Shown here one piece after another: positions 61,161-64,000 of a DNA stretch of 64,000 nucleotides. The stretch spans positions 186,001 through 250,000 of the forward strand of contig NZ_JAKKUT010000002.1 of NCBI RefSeq assembly GCF_029582805.1, given 5' to 3'. The stretch's first letter is position 1. Each line of letters begins with the position of its first letter. The notes under the pieces were generated by a model. That model searched no databases. It was given only the letters and a program-made list of their open reading frames with translations, and was not told where the DNA came from. Source of the DNA: Candidatus Synechococcus calcipolaris G9 (GTDB lineage Bacteria; Cyanobacteriota; Cyanobacteriia; Thermosynechococcales; Thermosynechococcaceae). The translations under genes and the position numbers were made by a program.

Positions 61161-63101
61161 ATGGTTCTGACCTCTCCCTTTGGTACCTGGCGATCGCCCT
61201 TGACTCCCGATTTAATGACCTCCCAGTCCATTGGTTTAGGGGAGATTCGCACCCATGGCCAGGACATCTATTGGTTGGAAACTCGACCCCAGGAAAAGGG
61301 GCGATCGGTCTTAGTGCGGCAGGAAAAGGGGTGGCAGGGAAACAATGATCATCCCAACCCCCAACCCGTGACATTGCTAGACCCCTCCTACAGTGTGCGA
61401 TCGCGGGTTCACGAATACGGCGGCGGAGCCTATTGGCTAGATGGTTCACAGATTTTCTTTGTGAACGAGGCCGATCAACAGATTTATGGTTTAGACCCTC
61501 AGGCGGGGGGTGTGCCCTATGCCCTAACGAATCACCCCAATGCCCGCTTTGCCGATGGCGTAGTTGATCGCCACCATAACCGTTTAATTTGCGTCCAGGA
61601 ACAGCATTCCCCTGGGGAAAGAGAAGTCATCAATACCCTGGTGGCCATTCCCCTACAACGGGATGGAGAACGGCGGGCACCCCAGACCTTAGTTTCCGGT
61701 AGCGACTTTTATAGCTCACCTCGCCTCAGTCCCGATGGTCAATTCCTAGTTTGGCTGAGTTGGAATCATCCCCAACTCCCCTGGGATGGAACCGCGCTCT
61801 GGCAGGCCCAGATTCAGGGGGATGGCCTTTTAGGGGAACCCATCAAAATTGCTGGTGGTTTGGAGGAAGCGGTACAACAACCCCGCTGGCTGGCGGATGG
61901 TCGCTTACTCTATATCAGCGATCGCTCCGGCTGGTGGAATCTCTATAGCTATCAGGACGGTATCCATCAGCCCCTCTATCCCCAGGACGTAGATTGTGGT
62001 GTCCCGCCGTGGGTCTTTGGTCAGTCCACCTATGCCCCCCTCTCCCCCGATACTCTGGTACTCACCTACAGCGATCGCGGCATTTGGCATTTAGGCGTTT
62101 TACATTTGGCGGATCAGCGTTTTACTCCCATCGATTTACCCCACACCGATATTCAGGGACTTCAGGCCAGTTCCGAGCATTCCGTTGTTTTCCTTGCCAG
62201 TAGTCCCAGCCACCCCCTCGGCATCCTGGAATGGGATATCAGAACCCAAGCCTTACGGGTCTTAAAAACCTCCACCACCCTTGACCTTGATCCGGGGTAT
62301 ATTTCTACGCCGGAACCTATCGCCTTCCCCACTGGCTCCCATCAAACGGCCTACGGTTTTTTCTATCCACCCCAAAACAAGGACTACCAAGGGCCCGATT
62401 CGGAGCGTCCCCCCCTATTAGTCAAAAGCCATGGTGGCCCCACTGCGGCCAGTGGTAGTGGTTTTGATCTGCGGATTCAATACTGGACGAGTCGGGGGTT
62501 TGCGGTTTTGGATGTCAACTACCGTGGCTCTACGGGCTATGGCCGCGCCTATCGTCAGCAACTATTGGGCCAGTGGGGTATTGCCGATGTGGAAGATTCG
62601 GTGGCCGGGGTGAACTATTTGGTAGCCCAGGGGCGCGTGGATGGCGATCGGGTGGCCATTCGTGGCAGTAGTGCGGGGGGCTATACCACCTTGGCAGCTT
62701 TGACCTTTACCAATACCTTTCGGGCAGGAGCCAGCTATTACGGCATTGGCGACCTAGAGGCCTTGGCCAAGGATACCCACAAATTTGAGGCCCGCTATTT
62801 AGATCGCCTCATTGCCCCCTATCCCGCCGGCCGAGACATCTACTACCAGCGATCGCCCATTCACTTTTGTGAACAACTCTCCTGTCCGGTGATCTTTTTC
62901 CAAGGACTTCAGGATAAGGTGGTGCCCCCCAATCAAGCGGAGCAAATGGTGACAGCCCTAAAGGCCAAAGGGATTCCGGTGACCTATCTAACCTTTGCCG
63001 ATGAACGCCATGGCTTTCGCCAGGGGGCTACGATTATTAAAACCCTGGAAGCGGAGCTTGAATTTTATCAAACCTTCCTCTTGAAAGACGCTAGGATATA
63101 G
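61161..63101 (+). CDS. S9-family prolyl oligopeptidase-like serine peptidase
   Basis: The 646-residue protein has an N-terminal beta-propeller (about 40-380) with repeated blades (DRSGWWNLYSYQDG, LSPDTLVLTYSDRGIWHLG). A C-terminal alpha/beta-hydrolase follows. The nucleophile is in VAIRGSSAGGYTTLAAL (about 497-513), the acid in FFQGLQDKVVPPNQ and the histidine in FADERHGFRQ (about 616). It resembles acylaminoacyl-peptidase or DPP-type enzymes. The ATG at 61161 is used. The class is sure; substrate is not. Confidence 0.9.
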   Translation: MVLTSPFGTWRSPLTPDLMTSQSIGLGEIRTHGQDIYWLETRPQEKGRSVLVRQEKGWQGNNDHPNPQPVTLLDPSYSVRSRVHEYGGGAYWLDGSQIFFVNEADQQIYGLDPQAGGVPYALTNHPNARFADGVVDRHHNRLICVQEQHSPGEREVINTLVAIPLQRDGERRAPQTLVSGSDFYSSPRLSPDGQFLVWLSWNHPQLPWDGTALWQAQIQGDGLLGEPIKIAGGLEEAVQQPRWLADGRLLYISDRSGWWNLYSYQDGIHQPLYPQDVDCGVPPWVFGQSTYAPLSPDTLVLTYSDRGIWHLGVLHLADQRFTPIDLPHTDIQGLQASSEHSVVFLASSPSHPLGILEWDIRTQALRVLKTSTTLDLDPGYISTPEPIAFPTGSHQTAYGFFYPPQNKDYQGPDSERPPLLVKSHGGPTAASGSGFDLRIQYWTSRGFAVLDVNYRGSTGYGRAYRQQLLGQWGIADVEDSVAGVNYLVAQGRVDGDRVAIRGSSAGGYTTLAALTFTNTFRAGASYYGIGDLEALAKDTHKFEARYLDRLIAPYPAGRDIYYQRSPIHFCEQLSCPVIFFQGLQDKVVPPNQAEQMVTALKAKGIPVTYLTFADERHGFRQGATIIKTLEAELEFYQTFLLKDARI

Positions 63102-63166
63102 GATGGTTGATTCTTCCCGATGGCTCAACCGGTTCAATACACCCACCTACTGGCAGCTAACATCCT

Positions 63167-63403
63167 ATGACCCTACATAATCCCTCGCTTTATGAAGAGC
63201 CTGTGGAGCAACGAAATCTGACAACCGCCTCTCGCCCCAATCGTTCAATTTTAGACTGGCTGAAGCAAAGTGGCCGGTTTATTCTCCGGGATGCAGTGGA
63301 ACCGGAAGAAACATCGATGTCTGAAGACATTGGTGAAATAGATGATTTTGTCAGTGATCCGGTAGCCGATTACGAAGAAGACGACGAGTCTGACATCGAT
63401 TAA
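63167..63403 (+). CDS. DUF3134 family protein
   Basis: The 78-residue protein starts with NPSLYEEPVEQRNL, then ILDWLKQSGRFILRD, which fits the cyanobacterial DUF3134 family, and ends in an acidic tail (DYEEDDESDID). It is soluble and without recognisable catalytic residues. It lies 65 bases after the S9 peptidase and 85 bases before mraY. The function is unknown. Confidence 0.7.
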   Translation: MTLHNPSLYEEPVEQRNLTTASRPNRSILDWLKQSGRFILRDAVEPEETSMSEDIGEIDDFVSDPVADYEEDDESDID

Positions 63404-63488
63404 GAGCGGCATCCATGGGGATAGGCACTAACAGAGATAAAAGGGACAAAACGAGTGCAACCTTGGCCAACTTGTTTCCGGTGGGAAT

Positions 63489-64000
63489 ATGACCCCAACA
63501 AAATCTGAATCCTTAGCCACACCATCCTTTTTGACAGGGCGACGGCTTTTTATCTGTTTGACGCTCATTCTCCTAGGGATGGCGATCGCCAGTGATGTCG
63601 TTTTCAAGCATTGGCAACAGCCCGCGATCTCCTTCACGTTGCCCTTGGTCGGGACTGCCACCCTAACCGCGCTCATGGGTCAGTGGGTCGTTCCCCTCTT
63701 GCGCCGCCTTAAGACCGGTCAAGTTATCCGCGAAGATGGCCCCCAATCCCACCTCAAGAAATCCGGTACGCCCACCATGGGGGGAATTTTCTTGATTCCC
63801 ACCGGCTTATTGGTTGCCCTCGCTTGGACTGGGTTGGGACTGGAACAGTGGCCGCTGCGGGTGTTGGCGATCGCCCTATTAACTACGGTCTATGGGGGTA
63901 TTGGCTGGTGGGATGATTGGCAAGTGCTCGTCCGTAAATCCAATAAGGGGATGTCGGCGCGACTACGGCTACTCCTAGAAGGGGGGGCAGCCCTGTGCTT
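63489..64000 (+). CDS. mraY: Phospho-N-acetylmuramoyl-pentapeptide transferase MraY, 3' truncated
   Basis: The visible 170 codons are the N-terminal part of MraY, the membrane enzyme that transfers phospho-MurNAc-pentapeptide to undecaprenyl phosphate (lipid I). The segments EDGPQSHLKKSGTPTMGGIF (about 79-98) and the catalytic-site WWDDW (about 139-143) are clear, with about four helices so far. Cyanobacterial MraY often has an extended N-terminus such as the 15 or so residues here. The rest lies beyond the window. Confidence 0.93.
   Translation, partial: MTPTKSESLATPSFLTGRRLFICLTLILLGMAIASDVVFKHWQQPAISFTLPLVGTATLTALMGQWVVPLLRRLKTGQVIREDGPQSHLKKSGTPTMGGIFLIPTGLLVALAWTGLGLEQWPLRVLAIALLTTVYGGIGWWDDWQVLVRKSNKGMSARLRLLLEGGAALC

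Overview
The window is a 64 kb piece of a cyanobacterial chromosome. The octamer GCGATCGC (HIP1) is scattered through almost all of it. The genes include photosystem I (psaX, ycf4), phycobilisome core (apcF), a BicA-type bicarbonate transporter and several proteins known only from cyanobacteria. The psaX product and the cellulose synthase look most like those of the Thermosynechococcus / Synechococcus PCC 6312 lineage. That placement is inferred from memory of those proteins, not from a search. Both ends cut genes: a ParA-type ATPase at base 1 and mraY at base 64000.

Layout. 0-5.7 kb: ParA-like ATPase, HAD phosphatase, FxLYD membrane protein, a small secreted protein, an ATP-grasp peptide-ligase-like protein, psaX (36 codons), a decayed DUF2442 gene and apcF. 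6-12.5 kb: glnA behind a textbook NtcA promoter, a DUF2127 membrane protein, ppk1, lysS and a DUF29 protein. 12.5-20 kb: sulfurtransferase, squalene-synthase-like enzyme divergent from a nucleosidase-like phosphorylase, DUF3370 secreted protein, PPP phosphatase, phosphopantetheinyl transferase, coaE. 20-25 kb: CbiG-CobJ fusion overlapping a hendecad coiled-coil gene, ridA, ycf4, a GT2 glycosyltransferase. 25.5-32.5 kb: tRNA-Glu, PilZ cellulose synthase, an 884-base gene-poor stretch, cobA, a Uma2 nuclease, tRNA-Arg, hpnA, a DevA-like ATPase. 32.6-36.4 kb: DUF697 GTPase and bicA.

36.4-39.3 kb is an AT-rich island with no HIP1 sites. It holds an orphan antitoxin and a restriction-modification pair whose methyltransferase is broken by an apparent one-base frameshift near its 3' end. 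39.4-46.4 kb: methyltransferase, mnmG, an Rpn-family remnant, a two-partner-secretion adhesin with 84-base internal repeats, and a coiled-coil nuclease-like protein. 46.4-50.6 kb: dnaA divergent from the conserved rpmH-rnpA-PH-yidC-jag operon. 50.6-64 kb: glsA (its start sits inside a MITE-like inverted repeat), ChaN-like protein, DHH phosphoesterase, cobB, a PQQ-type propeller protein translationally coupled to a NodB deacetylase/beta-lactamase fusion, FkbM methyltransferase, TerB-like protein, S9 peptidase, DUF3134 and mraY.

Themes: corrinoid synthesis is represented by three separated loci (cbiG-cobJ, cobA, cobB). Triterpenoid/hopanoid metabolism is suggested by hpnA plus the squalene-synthase/phosphorylase pair. 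Cell-surface functions are spread across the second half (cellulose, adhesin, NodB fusion, FkbM, mraY). I did not find a clearly new multi-gene system. The best leads are the frameshifted restriction-modification island, the NodB/beta-lactamase plus propeller operon, and the inverted-repeat element at glsA.
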